Positions 24,918-33,656 of a stretch of 64,000 nucleotides of DNA are shown here, in pieces; positions within the stretch are counted from its first letter, which is position 1; each line of letters starts with the position of its first letter. Both the position numbers and the translations under genes were made by a program. The notes below the pieces were generated by a model, which searched no databases, was not told the origin of the DNA, and saw only the letters and a list, made by a program, of their open reading frames with translations. Source of the DNA: Actinoplanes palleronii (GTDB lineage Bacteria > Actinomycetota > Actinomycetes > Mycobacteriales > Micromonosporaceae); the NCBI RefSeq assembly GCF_016862315.1, contig NZ_BOMS01000045.1:62001-126000 (forward strand), given 5' to 3'.

Positions 24918-25529
24918 ATGAGCACCATCAGCATCATCGGCTCGGGCAACATGGCCGCCACCATCGGCGCCCGGGCGGTCAAGCACGGCCACACCGTCGA
25001 GGTCATGAGCCGCGACCCCGCCACGGCCCGGGCGCTCGCCGACCGGATCGGCGCCACCGCCGGCACGTACGGCGCGCGCCCGGCCGGTGAGATCGTCATC
25101 CTGGCCGTGCTGCACGCCGCCGCCGTCGAGGTGGTCACGCAGTACGGCGCGGCGCTGGCCGGCAAGATCCTCGTCGACATCACCAACCCGTTCACCGCCG
25201 ACGCCAGCGGGCTCGTGAGCGCCCCGGGCAGCTCGGTGTCGCAGCAGATCGCCGCCGTGGCCCCGGAGGGCGCGCACGTCGTGAAGGCCTTCAACTCGAT
25301 CTTCCGGGGTGTGCTGGCCGAGGATCGGCCGGTGGACGCGTTCTTCGCCGGCGATAGCGCCGAGGCGAAAACCCCGGTGGCGGCGTTCCTGTCGAGCCTG
25401 GACCTGCGGCCCCTCGACGCCGGTGGGCTCGCGATGACCCACGCCCTGGAATGGGCCGGCGTCCTGCTGGTCGGGGTGGCCGGCAACGGCGCGGGTTTCG
25501 ACGTCGCGCTGGGCGCCGAGATCCGCTGA
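24918..25529 (+). CDS. NADPH-dependent F420-reductase-like oxidoreductase
   Basis: 203 residues. N-terminal Rossmann motif ISIIGSGNMAATIGARAVKH and the segment GKILVDITNPFT are typical of the NADP:F420 oxidoreductase-like family. It may interconvert NADPH and a deazaflavin or act as a related reductase. Lies 38 nt after the SDR gene, with a TAAGGAAAAG ribosome-binding region, so probably cotranscribed. Confidence 0.85.
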   Translation: MSTISIIGSGNMAATIGARAVKHGHTVEVMSRDPATARALADRIGATAGTYGARPAGEIVILAVLHAAAVEVVTQYGAALAGKILVDITNPFTADASGLVSAPGSSVSQQIAAVAPEGAHVVKAFNSIFRGVLAEDRPVDAFFAGDSAEAKTPVAAFLSSLDLRPLDAGGLAMTHALEWAGVLLVGVAGNGAGFDVALGAEIR

Positions 25530-25542
25530 CGACCCCCGGTGG

Positions 25543-27060
25543 TCAGGTCAGCGTCAGCGGGGCGAACGGGTGCGACTGCCAGATCTGCCGGGCGGCCTGC
25601 TCCGGGTAGGCGGTGACCGCGCCGGGGGTGTCGAACACCTGGGTGAGCTGCTCGGCCGGGGTGTAGGCGGGCCAGCCCGGGTCGCCGTCGCGGACGAACG
25701 CGATCCACGCGGCCGTCATCCGCGCCGACAGGGCGACCGCGTCCGGGCCGGGTGCGTCACCGAGCAGCTGGGCCGGCCCGGACCGGGTCAGGTTGCCGAA
25801 CATCAGCGGCAGGTCCAGGCCGTGGCAGGCGCCCAGGACACCGCCCAGGCCCGGGGCCGGCCAGGTCAGCTCGTACAGATGGGTGCGGCCGCCGCCGGTG
25901 ACGTGCGCGTCGGCCAGGCGTAGCGACGGCATCCGGAACAACCAGTCGGACAGGACCAGCTCGTAGAGGCGCTCCGGGCCCGCCTCGGGAAACGCGGCGC
26001 GGTAGCGGCCGGCGCCGTCCGGCCCGGGCGCGAACATGTCGAGGGCGGCCGCGGCCTGCTCCGCGGTGATCCGGCCGAGGAGCCCGGCCAGCATGGTGAG
26101 CAGCCGCTGCTCGTCGCGGGTGTGCCCGGCGAGCAGCGCGACGTCGCGGGCGGCACCGCCGGCCAGGGCCTGCCACGGGGTGGCGGGCAGGGTGTCGCCG
26201 TCGACGACCGGGGCGAACAGGACCTGCCCGGTGGCGGCCGGACCCCAGCGGCCGGCCGGCGCGGCGGTGACGGCGTCGCCGGCGGCGGCCAGCCGGGCCG
26301 GATCGACAGCGGACAGCGCCGCGGCGGTGGGCGTGCAATCCACCTGCGCCGCGACGGCGGTGGCGATGTCGGCGGCCAGCGCCGGGGTGAAGAACGGGCC
26401 CGGGACGCTCTGCGCGATCGCGGCGCGGAACAACCCGGTCGCGGCCGGCATGGCCAGCAGCGCGGCGACACAGCCGGCGCCGGCGGACTCCCCGGCGATC
26501 GTCACCCGGCCCGGGTCACCGCCGAACGCGGCGACGTTGTCCCGCACCCAGCGCAACGCGGCGACCAGGTCCAGCAGCCCCCGGTTGACCGGCGCGGGGT
26601 GGGTGGCTCCGCCGGTCAGGGTGGTTTCGCCGGTCACGAGGGCGAAACCCTCGACGCCGAGGCGGTAGTTGACGGTGACCACGACGATCCCGCCGGTGCG
26701 GGCCAGGTGGGCGCCGTCGAACTCGGGCCAGCTCGACATCCCGACGACGTAGGCGCCGCCGTGGATCCAGACCAGCACCGGCAGCCTCGCGGCCGGGTCG
26801 AGCGCCGGGGTCCAGACGTTGGCGGTCAGCCAGTCGTCGCCGGGCACCGCGGCGCCGCCGCCGAGCGCGTCGCTCTGCGGGGCGGGCGGGCCGAACGTGG
26901 TCGCCGGGCGCACCCCGTCCCAGGGGTCCACCGGCTGCGGCGCGGCGAACCGGTGCGCGCCGACCGGCGGCGCCGCATACGAGATCCCGCGGAACACCGT
27001 CAGACCCGGCTCCCCGGCACCGGACACCGCGCCACCGGTCACCCGGACGGTGGCGGTCAC
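25543..27060 (-). CDS. Type-B carboxylesterase
   Basis: 505-residue alpha/beta hydrolase of the carboxylesterase/para-nitrobenzyl-esterase family. Oxyanion hole HGGAY (100-104), nucleophile Ser192 in AGESAGAG; the acid is probably the Glu in HTRDEQRLL and the base the His in GACHGLDLPLMFGN. No signal peptide, so cytosolic. GTG start at 27060 overlaps the stop of a small upstream ORF. A decayed copy of its 3' end is found at 23401-23465. Confidence 0.9.
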   Translation of the reverse strand: MTATVRVTGGAVSGAGEPGLTVFRGISYAAPPVGAHRFAAPQPVDPWDGVRPATTFGPPAPQSDALGGGAAVPGDDWLTANVWTPALDPAARLPVLVWIHGGAYVVGMSSWPEFDGAHLARTGGIVVVTVNYRLGVEGFALVTGETTLTGGATHPAPVNRGLLDLVAALRWVRDNVAAFGGDPGRVTIAGESAGAGCVAALLAMPAATGLFRAAIAQSVPGPFFTPALAADIATAVAAQVDCTPTAAALSAVDPARLAAAGDAVTAAPAGRWGPAATGQVLFAPVVDGDTLPATPWQALAGGAARDVALLAGHTRDEQRLLTMLAGLLGRITAEQAAAALDMFAPGPDGAGRYRAAFPEAGPERLYELVLSDWLFRMPSLRLADAHVTGGGRTHLYELTWPAPGLGGVLGACHGLDLPLMFGNLTRSGPAQLLGDAPGPDAVALSARMTAAWIAFVRDGDPGWPAYTPAEQLTQVFDTPGAVTAYPEQAARQIWQSHPFAPLTLT

Positions 27061-27212
27061 GACCGCTCCCCGGCCGCGGTGCGCTGGGTGTCCGCGCCGG
27101 CCGGGACACCGATCTCGTCGGAGTCGTGCACGACCGGGCCGTTGGGCGGCGCACCGGTCCGCAGCACGGTGCTCTCGGCCGCACCGCGCGGCCCGGCCAG
27201 GTTCAGCAACAT
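27057..27212 (-). CDS. Possible small ORF coupled to the esterase
   Basis: 51-codon ORF starting MLLNLAGPRG and ending DTQRTAAGERS, whose TGA overlaps the esterase GTG. Its HDSDEIGVP and DTQR segments faintly recall the N-terminus of fumarase/aspartase enzymes (D..G...VP....TQR), so it might be a decayed relic. No clear ribosome-binding site. Low confidence that it is translated. Confidence 0.3.
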   Translation of the reverse strand: MLLNLAGPRGAAESTVLRTGAPPNGPVVHDSDEIGVPAGADTQRTAAGERS

Positions 27213-27438
27213 GACGGCAGCCTGGCAGGCATCCCGGCGCACCACTACCGATTTTCCGCTGCCACCGCGGGGTGCGGGCGGCGGTTCCCGGTGATGGACG
27301 GCCTGACGCTGCTGGCCGCGAGCGTCGGGCATGGTCCGGGCCGATCGCTTTCAGCGCCGCGTCAGCCGTGTTCCAGGGGCGGGTGCGACGGTGCGTGTGG
27401 TCATTCGGAAACGGAGCCAGAGGGGAGATCCAACCGAA

Positions 27439-28128
27439 ATGAATCGTTTCTCGACACACCTGCCGCGCGTCGGGCGCGTGCTGGCCACGGCCGTGGTGGC
27501 GGTCACGGCGTCGGTGACCCTGCTCGGCGCCGGTCCGGCGCGGGCGGCGGCCGACACGACGCCACCGACCGTGCCGGCCGGACTCACCGCGTCCCAGGTG
27601 TCGTTCACCTCCGCGACAGTGACCTGGAACGCCTCGACCGACAACTCGGGCTCGCTCTACTACGAGGTCACGATCAACCAGACGACCGGGCCGTACACGC
27701 AGATCGTGTCGGACCCGGCGGTGGAGTTCGGTGGCCTGACGGCCGGCCGTACGTACACCGTGTCGGTACGCGCGCTCGACTTCTCCGGCAACGCCTCGGC
27801 GTCCGCGTCGACCCAGTTCATGACGCCGGCGCGCCCCGGGCCGCCGCCCACGGCGCCGGCCAACCTGCGTGGCGTGCTCACCGGCGGCATCCTCACCGGC
27901 ATCGCCTGGGACGCCTCGGTCTTCGACGGCCACGTCTCCTACCAGCTGTTCGCCAACGGCACCTGGGCGTGGGCCACGTCGAAGACCAGCGTGACCGTGC
28001 GCGAACTCGTCGCCTCCGAGGGGGCCACGGCGGGACACACCTACACCTTCACCGTTCAGGCCATCGGCACCGGCAACTACCTCTCCGACCTGAGCGCGCC
28101 GGTGACGCTCACGATCCCATCACGCTGA
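27439..28128 (+). CDS. Secreted protein with two fibronectin type III domains
   Basis: 229 residues. A Sec signal peptide (basic start, then VLATAVVAVTASVTLLGAG, cleavage after ARA near residue 36) is followed by two FnIII domains (about 40-125 and 135-229). No catalytic domain is attached. FnIII modules in actinobacterial secreted proteins usually accompany glycoside hydrolases, so this is an unusual stand-alone form, perhaps carbohydrate- or surface-binding. A GGGGAG site lies 11 nt upstream of the ATG. Confidence 0.85.
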   Translation: MNRFSTHLPRVGRVLATAVVAVTASVTLLGAGPARAAADTTPPTVPAGLTASQVSFTSATVTWNASTDNSGSLYYEVTINQTTGPYTQIVSDPAVEFGGLTAGRTYTVSVRALDFSGNASASASTQFMTPARPGPPPTAPANLRGVLTGGILTGIAWDASVFDGHVSYQLFANGTWAWATSKTSVTVRELVASEGATAGHTYTFTVQAIGTGNYLSDLSAPVTLTIPSR

Positions 28129-28207
28129 CCAGCAACAACCGCCGGGCGGTGGAGGGCTGCGGCCTCCACCGCCCGGCCACGCCGGCGGCCGGGCGCGCCG
28201 CCGCGGG

Positions 28208-29227
28208 TCAGGACACCGGCAGGCGGCCGGCGGCGAGCTGGTCGGCGGCCGCGGCCGGGGTGATGCCGGTGCCGGCGGCGGTGTCCAGCAGGCCGGTCAG
28301 GGTGGCGCCGATCGCGGCGACCCGCTGGGCGGCCTGCTCCGGGGTCTCGTGCAGCAGTTCGCGGGCGGTGGCGTGGATCAGGCCACCGGCGCTGACCGCG
28401 ATGTCCGGCGCCCACAGGATGCCGCGCTCGTGCAGCAGCCCGGCGGTGGCGGGCACGTCGAGCTGGTTGTTGGCCGGGCCGGCGATCGCGGCGCAGCGCA
28501 GCGTGGGCACCGTGGCCGCGGTCAGCAGCCCGCCGAGCGCCGCCGGGATCAGCACGTCGACGTCCGCGGTGAGGCAGTCCTGCGGGCTGACCCAGGTCGC
28601 GCCGTACCGGGTGGCCAGGTCGCGGCGGCCGGGGTCGACGTCGGCGGCGATCACGCGGGCGCCGGCGAGCATCCGCAGCACGTGCGCGCCGACGCGGCCC
28701 AGGCCCAGGACGGCGACACTGCGCGCGGACAGGTCGTCGCTGCCGAACCGGTGGGCGCAGACCGCGCGCAGGGCGGCGAGCACCCCGGTCGCGGTGTGCA
28801 GCGACGAGTCGCCGCTGCCGCCGGCCGACTCCGGGCGGCAGAACACGTAGTCGGTGCGTTCGCCGATCACCGCCATGTCGTCCGGGCCGGTGCCGACGTC
28901 CGGGCCGGTCGCGTACGCGCCGTGCAGGGAGGCGATCAGGTCACCGATGTCGCGCAACAGGTCGCGGCGGGCGGTGGTGCTCATATCGTACGAAAGAGGA
29001 AGTGACACCACGGTCTTCCCGCCGCCGAGCGGCAAACCCGCGATGGCGCACTTGCCGGACATCGCCTGCGAGAGCCGCAGCGCGTCGGTGACCCCGTCGC
29101 GCCAGTGCGGGTAGGCGGCGATCCGGCAGCCACCCGCGGCCCGGCCCCGCGCGGTCGAGTGGATCGCGACGGTGATCGGCAGCCGGCTGCGGCGGCCGCG
29201 CTGGGTGACGACGTGTTCGTGGTTCAT
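28208..29227 (-). CDS. Leu/Val/Phe-type amino-acid dehydrogenase
   Basis: 339 residues of the Glu/Leu/Phe/Val dehydrogenase family. The catalytic lysine lies in GLPLGGGKTVV (Lys71). The NAD-binding motif is VAVLGLGRVGAHVLRML. It would oxidatively deaminate a branched-chain or aromatic amino acid. Divergent from an Lrp/AsnC regulator, as is usual for valine dehydrogenase genes. Confidence 0.88.
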   Translation of the reverse strand: MNHEHVVTQRGRRSRLPITVAIHSTARGRAAGGCRIAAYPHWRDGVTDALRLSQAMSGKCAIAGLPLGGGKTVVSLPLSYDMSTTARRDLLRDIGDLIASLHGAYATGPDVGTGPDDMAVIGERTDYVFCRPESAGGSGDSSLHTATGVLAALRAVCAHRFGSDDLSARSVAVLGLGRVGAHVLRMLAGARVIAADVDPGRRDLATRYGATWVSPQDCLTADVDVLIPAALGGLLTAATVPTLRCAAIAGPANNQLDVPATAGLLHERGILWAPDIAVSAGGLIHATARELLHETPEQAAQRVAAIGATLTGLLDTAAGTGITPAAAADQLAAGRLPVS

Positions 29228-29336
29228 CGGAAGGCCCCTGTCGTTCGCACGCTGTGATGCGCCGACGGTAGCCATCCGACCGGCCGTGATCGCCCGATTC
29301 CGTACGACGTTCGGCGGGTGCGCGATAATGCCGGTC

Positions 29337-29795
29337 GTGGACGAACTTGATTCGGCGATCGTGGCCCAGCTGCAGGCGGATGCACGGCAGACCAACCGGG
29401 AACTGGCCCGTTCGGTCGGGATCGCGCCGTCGACGTGCCTGGAACGGGTCCGGTCGCTGCGCGAGCGCGGGGTGATCACCGGTTTTCACGCCGAGGTCGC
29501 GCTGGGCGCGCTCAACCGCGGGGTGCAGGCGTTGCTGCACGTGCAGGTCCGGCCGCTGAGCCGGACGGTGATCGAGAGCTTCAAGGCGTACGCGATGACC
29601 CTGCCCGAGGTGCTGTCGGTGTTCGTGGTGGCCGGCGGCGACGACTTCCTGGTGCACGTCGCGGTCCCGGACGTCGACGGGCTGCACGGTTTCCTGATGG
29701 ACAAGTTCACCGGCCGCCGCGAGATCATCGGGTTCCGCAGCTCGGTGATCTACGAACACGTCCGCAAGCCGGTGATCGAGGCGCTCGACCTGTGA
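29337..29795 (+). CDS. Lrp/AsnC family regulator
   Basis: 152 residues. N-terminal helix-turn-helix (LDSAIVAQLQADARQTNREL, then SVGIAPSTCLERVRSLRERG) and a C-terminal RAM ligand-binding domain. Probably senses an amino acid and controls the divergent dehydrogenase. A GATAAT -10 box (29324-29329) lies 7 nt before the GTG at 29337, which fits a leaderless transcript. The ATG at 29328 would overlap that box. Confidence 0.88.
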   Translation: MDELDSAIVAQLQADARQTNRELARSVGIAPSTCLERVRSLRERGVITGFHAEVALGALNRGVQALLHVQVRPLSRTVIESFKAYAMTLPEVLSVFVVAGGDDFLVHVAVPDVDGLHGFLMDKFTGRREIIGFRSSVIYEHVRKPVIEALDL

Positions 29796-29841
29796 TGCGC
29801 TCGGACCGGCCCGCTCCTCGCGGTGAGCTCGGCTGACGCGG

Positions 29842-30017
29842 CCGGCCGTCATGACGGCCGGATAAGGGCCCGCACGACCAGCCGGGGTCGTCCGGCTGGC
29901 TCTGGCGGCCCGTATCGAGGGCCTATAACGGCCCGCAGGCCCAGCCGGGGTCATCGGGCTGGCTCTGGCGGCCCGTATCGAGGGCCTATAACGGCCCGCA
30001 CGGCCAGCCCGGCTGGT
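29842..30017. repeat. Palindrome-rich tandem repeat, 63-bp units
   Basis: A perfect 20-bp palindrome (CCGGCCGTCATGACGGCCGG, 29842-29861) is followed by two full 63-bp units (29871-29933 and 29934-29996) and partial units on both sides. Each unit holds a hairpin built on CCAGCCGG/CCGGCTGG and a GGGCC-TATAAC-GGCCC stem. It sits between the ends of convergent genes, so it may be a bidirectional terminator or a REP-type array. The remainder of the gap (30018-30389) shows nothing I recognise. Confidence 0.75.
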
Positions 30018-30389
30018 GCTCAGGGCCGTTGACGCGGCGGTGGAGACGACCGTGCGGACCGGCCGGGCCGTGACGCGCGCCGCCAGCGGTCACGGACCGC
30101 GGAACATCGCGGAGACCCCGGCGTACCGTGTGCGCGGAGCGCCCCCCGAACCCGGACCGGACCACCTGCCACAGGCCACCGCCCACCTCGCGGGACGGCC
30201 GCGCCTCGCCGCGGTCGCGGGCGGCGCAGCGGATCGGGACCACCCGCCACCCCGACCATCCGCCTGCTCCGCCTGGCAACCCCCGGTCACCCCGGGCAGC
30301 GGGAGCGGCGTGTGGCCGACGGTGGCGCGCAGGTCGGGCCCGACCTGGGGCCGGTTGGCTGTTCCGGCACGCAGCGGGGCCGGGGAGGT

Positions 30390-31445
30390 TCACGCTGCCG
30401 GGCTGGTCTCTTCGGCGGTGGCCCCGCGCTGGGCGGTATCGGACAAGACGGTGAGCAGCTCGGTGTAGCGGGCCTCGGCGGCCGTGGCCCGGGCCTCCGC
30501 GGTCGCGGTGGCGACCCGGGCGTCGTGCAGGTGGCCGGTGAGCGCGGTGTTCTCCGCCCGCAGCGCGGCGGCGACCGCGGCCTGGTCCTTCTCCCGCCCG
30601 GTGGCCGCCTGGCGTAGTTCGGTCAGGTCGGCGAGCCGCTGCTGTTGGTCCTCGATCCGCTGGGTCAGCAGGCGGTGGTCGGTCTCCGCGGCCTGCACCC
30701 GGTGCTGCAACTGGGCGATTTCGGTCGCGGCCGCCGCGGCCTGCTCGCGCACCCGGGTGGCATCGGCGACGGCGTCCCGGGCACGAAGCTCGGCGGCCCG
30801 CTGGTGGTCCTCCGCGGCCTGTTGCCGGGCCGCGGCCTCGCCGTGCTCGCGTTCCACCGCGGCCAGCCGGTCGGTGGCGGCGGCGACCCGGGCCTCGGCG
30901 TCGGTGCGGGTCTCGGCCATCCGCAGCTGGGTCGCGCGGGTCTCGGCCTGCGCGGCGCCGGCCGCCGCGGTGGCGCGGGCCTCGGCGTGGCGGGCGGCCT
31001 GCGCGGCGCGGTCGGCGTCGGCGGCCCGGTCGAGGGCCTCGGCCATCTGGCGTTCGGCCTCGCCGACGCGGGTCAGCGCGCCGGTGCGGACCTCGCCGAC
31101 CGCGGTCAGCACCGCGCTGAGCTGCGCGGCGAGCGGGCCCGCGACCGCCAGGAGCCGGTCGGTGGCCACCGCGTACTCCTCGAGCGGGGCGTCGAGGCCG
31201 GCGGCGCGGACCCCGTCGCGGTCGGCGGCGGCCATCTGCTTGCAGGTCTTGCCGCCGGGCCATGATCGGGTCGCGGGCGCACAGTACTCCGGCGGGCGGC
31301 CCTTGCCGTCGTAGGCCAGTTCGTTGCCGCACGGCGCATATCCGCACCGCCGGACGGCCGGTGCCGGGTCGCGGCCGTCGGCGAGGCGGGCAGGCCGGCG
31401 CGCACTGCCGGTCAGGTCGGTGGGCTCGGGTGGCACGTCGGTCAT
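30390..31445 (-). CDS. Cysteine-motif coiled-coil protein
   Basis: 351 residues. N-terminal cysteine cluster (C34-x4-C39 ... C55 ... C68, in RRCGYAPCGNELAYDGKGRP) that may bind zinc, then ~270 residues of alanine-rich coiled coil (EARVAAATDRLAAVEREHGE and similar), like plasmid KfrA/SMC-like proteins. Divergent from a tyrosine recombinase across a 112-bp region rich in repeats. DNA binding or bridging of recombination sites is an inference. A TAGGGT -10 box 7 nt before the ATG fits a leaderless transcript. Confidence 0.75.
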   Translation of the reverse strand: MTDVPPEPTDLTGSARRPARLADGRDPAPAVRRCGYAPCGNELAYDGKGRPPEYCAPATRSWPGGKTCKQMAAADRDGVRAAGLDAPLEEYAVATDRLLAVAGPLAAQLSAVLTAVGEVRTGALTRVGEAERQMAEALDRAADADRAAQAARHAEARATAAAGAAQAETRATQLRMAETRTDAEARVAAATDRLAAVEREHGEAAARQQAAEDHQRAAELRARDAVADATRVREQAAAAATEIAQLQHRVQAAETDHRLLTQRIEDQQQRLADLTELRQAATGREKDQAAVAAALRAENTALTGHLHDARVATATAEARATAAEARYTELLTVLSDTAQRGATAEETSPAA

Positions 31446-31457
31446 GATCGAAACCCT

Positions 31458-31555
31458 ATCGTTTCGTTTCGACTTTACCGGTAATCGTTTCGGCGTTTCG
31501 ATAACTCAGAAGTGGCCCGGTGGCAGGGCGTAAGATAATGACCGTTATCCTACAA
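31458..31555. promoter_or_regulatory. Divergent control region with recombinase-core-like site
   Basis: Contains two direct copies of ATCGTTTCG (31458-31466, 31484-31492), a TTACCGGTAA palindrome (31475-31484) and GATAA-TGACCG-TTATC (31534-31549). The last lies in an 11-6-11 frame (31528-31555), like XerCD core sites. A TATCCT box (31546-31551) stands 6 nt before the recombinase ATG. So the core-like dyad could be either a crossover site or an operator over the promoter. Confidence 0.5.
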
Positions 31556-31557
31556 AC

Positions 31558-32577
31558 ATGACTGGAGCCGAGCCGCCGTCCGACATCGCCGTCGTGGAGC
31601 CGGGCCTGCGCGCCGGGCTGCCCGAGCTGCCGGCCCCGGCGCTGAACCGGCTCGACGCGCTGACCGCGAGGTGGCTGGCCCGGCAACGCTCCGCGCACAC
31701 CCGCACCGCCTACCGGCGCGACCTGTGGCAGTGGGCCGACTGGTGCGCGGCCGTGCGGCTGCACCCGCTGACCGCCCGGGCCGCCGACCTCGACGCGTGG
31801 ATCATCGAGCAGCGCGCCACCGGCGCCCGCGGCCGGCCCGCCGCGGAGTCCACCATCGCCCGCCGGCTGTCCGCGGTCGCGTCCTGGTACGACTACCTGA
31901 TCGACAACACCGCCGCCGACCCGGAGCCCCTGGCGGTCTACAACCCGGCGCGGACCGCGGCCCGCCCGCGCATCGACCCGGACGACAGCAGCACCGTCGG
32001 CCTCGACCGCGCCGAGGCCGACCGGCTGCTGCAGACCGCCCAGCACGAGTCGGTGACCAGCCAGGCGCTGATCGCGTTGCTGCTGCTCACCGGGGCGCGG
32101 GTGGGTTCGGCGATCGACGCGCGCGTCGAGGACCTCGGCACCGACCGCGGTCACCGGGTCCTCGACGTCACCGTCAAGGGCGGCCGGCGCCGCCGGCTGC
32201 CGCTGCCGCCGCCGCTGGCCTACGCGCTCGACCGGATGCTGGCCGAGCGCGGCAGCCCGCCGGCCGGACCGCTGTTCCTGACCCCGTCCGGGATCGGCAT
32301 CTACGAGCTGTACGTCTACCGGCTGATCCGCCGGCTGGCCCGCCGCGCCGGGATCGCCGCCGCGGACACGATCAGCCCGCACTCGCTGCGGCACACCGCG
32401 ATCACCGAGGTCCTCGACGCCACCGACGGCGACCTGCGCCGCGCCCAGGACTTCGCCGGGCACGCCGACCCGCGGACCACCCGCCGCTACGACCGGCGGC
32501 GCAACCAGCTCGACAACCACGGCGCGTACCTGCTCGCCGGCCGGTTCAGCATGGCCGACGAGCCGGCCGAGGACTGA
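31558..32577 (+). CDS. Tyrosine recombinase
   Basis: 339 residues. N-terminal SAM-like core-binding domain (HTRTAYRRDLWQWADWC) and C-terminal catalytic domain with Arg in LTGARVGSAIDA, Lys in VTVKGGRRRR, His-x-x-Arg in SPHSLRHTAITEV, His in FAGHADPRTTRRYD and nucleophile Tyr in that same segment. The length and layout fit XerC/D-like or integron-independent recombinases. It resembles the protein at 57239-58171 (shared GHADPRTTRRYD), suggesting a paralogous family. Probably leaderless. Confidence 0.9.
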   Translation: MTGAEPPSDIAVVEPGLRAGLPELPAPALNRLDALTARWLARQRSAHTRTAYRRDLWQWADWCAAVRLHPLTARAADLDAWIIEQRATGARGRPAAESTIARRLSAVASWYDYLIDNTAADPEPLAVYNPARTAARPRIDPDDSSTVGLDRAEADRLLQTAQHESVTSQALIALLLLTGARVGSAIDARVEDLGTDRGHRVLDVTVKGGRRRRLPLPPPLAYALDRMLAERGSPPAGPLFLTPSGIGIYELYVYRLIRRLARRAGIAAADTISPHSLRHTAITEVLDATDGDLRRAQDFAGHADPRTTRRYDRRRNQLDNHGAYLLAGRFSMADEPAED

Positions 32578-32645
32578 TCGGGATCGGCGCGCGGGGCGCC
32601 GGCGGGGTTCCCGGAATCCTGAGAGGATGGCGCCAGCAGAACCGG

Positions 32646-33593
32646 TCAGCCGTACCGCGCGGCGAGCGCGGCGCCGATCACGGCCAGGTGCTCGCGCACC
32701 GGCGGCGGGCCGGTCACCTCCAGCCATTCGACCAGCCCGGCGAGCTCACCGGCGAGCGCGTACGCGTTGTAGCCGCGGATCACCACCTCGATGCGGCCGT
32801 CGGCGGTGGACCCGCCCACCTCCAGCCGGCCACCGAGCATCATCCGCAGCAGGTACATCCCGTCAGGCCGGCACAGCGCCTGGGTCTCCAGCGGGGTGCG
32901 CCGCCGGTCGACCTCGTCGGCGATCTCGCGCCAGCTCGCGGCGAGGTCGAAGTCCGCGGGCCGGTACACCGGATCACCGGTCGCGACGGCGGACGCCACC
33001 CGGTCGATCCGGAAGGTGCGCCGGCCGGCCCCGGTGTGGGCGACCAGGTACCAGGACGGCCCTTTGGCGACGATGCCCAGCGGGTGGACCGTCCGCTCGG
33101 TGGCGGCGCCGGTGCCGTCGACGTACCCGAGCCGCACCTGCACGCCGCGGATCACCGCGTCCTGCAGGTCGTCGAGCCAGCGCGGCGCCTGCGGCTCGAC
33201 CGGCGCCGACCCCCACCGTTGCGGGTCGCTGACCAGCGACGACGCTGCCGCCTCGGCCTGCGCCCGGAACGGTTCCGGCAGCGCCCGGACGAGCTTGCGC
33301 AGGGCGGCCTTCACCGCCGGTGTCGCCGCCGACGCCGGGCCGGCGACCAGGAACAGCGCGCGGGCCTCACCGGCGGTCAGCCCGGACAGGTCGGTGCGGG
33401 CACCGCCGAGCAGCCGCCAGCCGCCGCCGCGGCCCTGCGTGGCGTAGACCGGCAGCCCGGCCATGGCCAGGGCGTCCAGGTCGCGGCGGGCGGTGCGCTC
33501 GGAGACCTCCAGCTCCCGGGCCACCGCGGCGGCGGTCACCTGCTCGCGCCGTTGCAGCATGAGCAGGATGGCCACCAGCCGGTCGGTTCGCAT
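32646..33593 (-). CDS. WYL-domain transcriptional regulator
   Basis: 315 residues. N-terminal DeoR-like helix-turn-helix (VARELEVSERTARRDLDALA) and a WYL ligand-sensing domain (GPSWYLVAHTGAGRRTFRID) with a C-terminal WCX extension. Divergent from an epoxide-hydrolase-like gene, with a strong operator between them. Confidence 0.92.
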   Translation of the reverse strand: MRTDRLVAILLMLQRREQVTAAAVARELEVSERTARRDLDALAMAGLPVYATQGRGGGWRLLGGARTDLSGLTAGEARALFLVAGPASAATPAVKAALRKLVRALPEPFRAQAEAAASSLVSDPQRWGSAPVEPQAPRWLDDLQDAVIRGVQVRLGYVDGTGAATERTVHPLGIVAKGPSWYLVAHTGAGRRTFRIDRVASAVATGDPVYRPADFDLAASWREIADEVDRRRTPLETQALCRPDGMYLLRMMLGGRLEVGGSTADGRIEVVIRGYNAYALAGELAGLVEWLEVTGPPPVREHLAVIGAALAARYG

Positions 33594-33613
33594 GCCGGCA
33601 ACATTGTCAGCTA

Positions 33614-33636
33614 AACCGGTCAGGAGGTGACCGGTT
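33614..33636. promoter_or_regulatory. Perfect dyad operator between WYL and hydrolase genes
   Basis: AACCGGTCA (33614-33622), a 5-bp spacer GGAGG, then TGACCGGTT (33628-33636): a perfect 9-bp inverted repeat, extended by AGCT on both sides with one mismatch each. It is 21 bp from each flanking start codon. Likely bound by the WYL regulator. Confidence 0.82.
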
Positions 33637-33656
33637 CAGCTCGGCAGGATGGCGTC

